From Terriglobales bacterium (GTDB lineage: Bacteria > Acidobacteriota > Terriglobia > Terriglobales > Acidobacteriaceae), in contig JAICWP010000007.1 of NCBI GenBank assembly GCA_025934735.1, positions 124,001-188,000 of the forward strand: a stretch of DNA of 64,000 nt, given 5' to 3'. A program made the position numbers and the translations under genes. Numbering within the stretch: position 1 is the stretch's first letter; each line of letters opens with the position of its first letter. This document shows, piece after piece, positions 61,925-64,000 of the stretch. Under the pieces are notes generated by a model, which was given only the letters and a program-made list of their open reading frames with translations, did no database searches and was not told the origin of the DNA.

Positions 61925-64000
61925 CGCCCAACTTCCACCTCTGGCTCATTCCGCTGCTGCCCCTCGCCGGCGCCGCCGTCAACGGCCTGCTGGGCCGGAA
62001 TTTCAGCAAGCGCCTGGTGGCGTTCTTCGGGCTGTTTTTTGTGGCCGCCTCATTGGCCGTGGTGTGGACCGTCGCCATCCGCTTCTGGTCGCTGTCGCAA
62101 GCAGCCCCGCACACGGAAGTCCTCGCGCCCTGGATCATGGCCGGGGGCTTCACCGCTCATTTCGCCTTCTACCTCGACCAGCTTTCGCTCATCATGATCC
62201 TGGTCGTCACCAACGTGGGCTTTCTCATTCACGTGTATTCGGTCGGCTATATGTGGGAAGAAGGCGGGTTCTACCGCTACTTCAGCTACCTGAACCTGTT
62301 CATGTTTTTTATGCTGATCCTGGTCCTGGCCAACAACTACCTGCTGATGTTCATAGGCTGGGAAGGCGTGGGCCTGGCGTCCTACCTGCTGATTGGCTTC
62401 TTCTTCGTGCGCGACTCGGCCGCCTCGGCGGGCAAAAAGGCGTTCATCGTCAACCGCATCGGCGACTTCGGTTTTCTGATCGCCCTGTTCCTGCTCATCC
62501 AGCACTTCGGCACGCTTGACTTCGACAAAGTCTTCCCGGCGATCGCCAGCCTGCCGGTAGAAACGGCGGGCACGGGCCTGCTGACTGCCATCGGCCTGCT
62601 GCTGTTGGCTGGCGCCTGCGGGAAGTCGGCGCAGATTCCCCTTTACGTGTGGCTGCCCGATGCCATGGAAGGCCCCACCCCGGTTTCCTCGCTGATCCAC
62701 GCCGCCACCATGGTTACCGCGGGCGTATACATGGTGGCGCGCTCGAACGTCATCTTTGACCACGCCCCAGACGCTCTCATGGCCGTAGCCATCGTCGGGG
62801 TCATCACCGCGCTGTTTGCCGCCATCATTGGCATGGCGCAGAACGACATTAAGAAAGTTCTGGCCTACTCCACCATTTCCCAGCTCGGCTACATGTTCCT
62901 GGCCTGTGGCGTAGGCGCATTTTCCGCCGGCATTTTCCACCTGATGACCCACGCCTTCTTCAAGGGCCTGCTTTTCCTGGCCGCCGGCTCGGTTATCCAT
63001 GCCTTGGGAGGCGAGCAGGACATGCGCCACATGGGCGGCCTGCGCAAAGAAATTCCCTGGACCTTCTGGACCATGACCGCGGCCACCGTTGCCATAGCCG
63101 GTATCCCGTTTTTTAGCGGTTTCTTCAGCAAGGACGAAATTTTGTGGAAGTCGCTCTCCAGCCCATACGGCAGCCGTGCTTACTGGGCCATCGGCGTCTT
63201 TACCGCCCTGCTCACCTCCTTCTACATGTTCCGGCTGTGGTTTATGACCTTCTTCGGCGAGTATCGCGGCTCAGGCAGTCACGGTTACGAGCACGCCGGT
63301 CATACCCACCCCACGCTGGCCAGCGCCAAAGACGTTCTCGCGGAAATTGTGGTTCCCGCCGAATTCGTCAGCACGGTGATGAGCAACATCATCGAGCGCG
63401 GCGGCATGGTGGTCAGTTTTGAGGAGCGCGGCGGCATGACCATCCTTAGCGCCAGCGTGCCCGCCGCCAAAATGGTCCATTACGAAGAGTGGCTGCGCGA
63501 TCACACCAAAGCCCGCGGCACATGGTCGGAGCGCGCGCCGGACAAGCAAGGCAAGGCGGAAGTGCTGGTTCGCCCCCTGGCTGTGGAGCACGAGCACCGC
63601 GGCCACATTCACGAGAGCCCCAGGGTCATGCTGGTGCCTATGGTGATCCTGGCCATCCTGGCCGTCATCGGCGGCTACATCGGCGTGCCCGAAGCTCTGG
63701 GCGGTCACAACCGCTTTGATCACTTCCTGGCGCCAGTTTTCCGGACTGCGGCCGGCACGCTGCCCGCGGGCACGCCGGGAGGGGGCGAAGCGGCCGCTGA
63801 AGGCACCGCCGCCCGCCTTTCGGAAACCATGGCCACCGCCGTCTCCATCCTCATGGCCTTCCTCGGCCTCTTCTTCGCCTGGCTGCTTTACTACAAAAAG
63901 CGCGACCTGCCTGACCGCATTGCCGCCAGCCTGGGATGGCTCTACAACACGGTGCGAGACAAGTTCTACGTGGACGAGATTTACCAGGCCGTGATCGTCA
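61921..64000 (+). CDS. nuoL: NADH-quinone oxidoreductase subunit L with inserted EF-G domain V-like module (partial)
   Basis: The gene starts ATG 61921 inside the nuoK stop and runs off the right end after 693 codons. The antiporter-like core is normal: [81 protein letters not shown]. After helix 14 the histidine-rich loop (GYEHAGHTH to [12 protein letters not shown]) is split by about 80 residues. Residues 474-540 read like domain V of [11 protein letters not shown], an ERGG turn, ASVPAAKM, then [12 protein letters not shown]. The final helices ([10 protein letters not shown] at the edge) follow. I know of no described case of this fusion. Confidence 0.93.
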   Translation, partial: MTPNFHLWLIPLLPLAGAAVNGLLGRNFSKRLVAFFGLFFVAASLAVVWTVAIRFWSLSQAAPHTEVLAPWIMAGGFTAHFAFYLDQLSLIMILVVTNVGFLIHVYSVGYMWEEGGFYRYFSYLNLFMFFMLILVLANNYLLMFIGWEGVGLASYLLIGFFFVRDSAASAGKKAFIVNRIGDFGFLIALFLLIQHFGTLDFDKVFPAIASLPVETAGTGLLTAIGLLLLAGACGKSAQIPLYVWLPDAMEGPTPVSSLIHAATMVTAGVYMVARSNVIFDHAPDALMAVAIVGVITALFAAIIGMAQNDIKKVLAYSTISQLGYMFLACGVGAFSAGIFHLMTHAFFKGLLFLAAGSVIHALGGEQDMRHMGGLRKEIPWTFWTMTAATVAIAGIPFFSGFFSKDEILWKSLSSPYGSRAYWAIGVFTALLTSFYMFRLWFMTFFGEYRGSGSHGYEHAGHTHPTLASAKDVLAEIVVPAEFVSTVMSNIIERGGMVVSFEERGGMTILSASVPAAKMVHYEEWLRDHTKARGTWSERAPDKQGKAEVLVRPLAVEHEHRGHIHESPRVMLVPMVILAILAVIGGYIGVPEALGGHNRFDHFLAPVFRTAAGTLPAGTPGGGEAAAEGTAARLSETMATAVSILMAFLGLFFAWLLYYKKRDLPDRIAASLGWLYNTVRDKFYVDEIYQAVIV
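63340..63540 (+). other. EF-G domain V-like insertion within nuoL
   Basis: Residues 474-540 of NuoL fit the beta-alpha-beta-beta-alpha-beta pattern of elongation factor G domain V. Shared positions include E-x-VV-P-x-E(F/Y), a conserved R-x-G, E-x-RG, A-x-VP-x-A-x-M, Y, LR, T and RGT. It lies between two His-rich flanks on the NuoL soluble loop. Reading frame is continuous through it. The match is by eye. Confidence 0.75.

Noticed and set aside
1-64000. Insertion sequences, prophage, tRNA or rRNA genes
   Set aside because: No transposase, integrase, phage structural gene, cloverleaf-like sequence or rRNA-like stretch was seen on either strand.

Overview
The window looks like a chromosomal segment of an acidobacterium (class Terriglobia or close kin). 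This is inferred from gene families rather than a marker gene: high G+C, an ADOP-type FtsX/MacB permease, a Ser/Thr kinase with a TPR-rich sensor half, a TonB protein with a repeated N-terminus, four-helix-bundle (S23/IVP-like) genes, and intergenic hairpin repeats. I see no rRNA, tRNA, transposase, phage gene or CRISPR array.

Layout: 1-9000 holds a secreted repeat protein, rpiA, a PAS histidine kinase, a DtxR-type regulator beside a divergent Nramp-like transporter, and a degenerate GGDEF membrane protein. 9168-15958 is an arginine/ornithine/carbamoyl-phosphate cluster: COG2403 P-loop protein, ornithine carbamoyltransferase, carbamate kinase, a divergent aspartate carbamoyltransferase homologue, ornithine aminotransferase and a guanidino-modifying hydrolase. 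16123-32044 holds a phosphoesterase, an FHS sugar transporter with a ROK kinase, a tannase-like esterase, a heme c/copper monooxygenase-like protein, the Ser/Thr kinase, a pseudouridine synthase, the ADOP permease and the TonB protein. 32197-41009 (minus strand) carries a CYTH protein, korAB, accA and dnaE. 41240-52301 is mostly carbohydrate and lactate metabolism (nucleoside hydrolase, PQQ-like propeller, GH5-like hydrolase, galM, lldD, lctP) plus an arylamine N-acetyltransferase and thiS. 52441 to the end is a respiratory complex I operon in the order nuoA-C-D-E-F-G-H-J-K-L, with nuoB and nuoI absent and nuoL cut by the window edge.

Two signals stand out. First, NuoL carries, inside a histidine-rich loop, an insertion of about 70 residues that reads like domain V of elongation factor G. 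Second, many intergenic gaps hold one architecture: an array of 7-, 8- or 9-bp tandem units, a core, then an inverted array of the same period. Two elements enclose a four-helix-bundle gene (full length at 54595-54993, truncated at 11531-11653); the others have short non-coding cores. They sit in four or five gaps of the nuo operon, in two of the arginine cluster, and around lldD-lctP-nat-thiS. They look like a family of small mobile elements that insert just after stop codons, some supplying stop codons or coupling to the next start.

All functional calls come from reading motifs in translated sequence; no database search was run.
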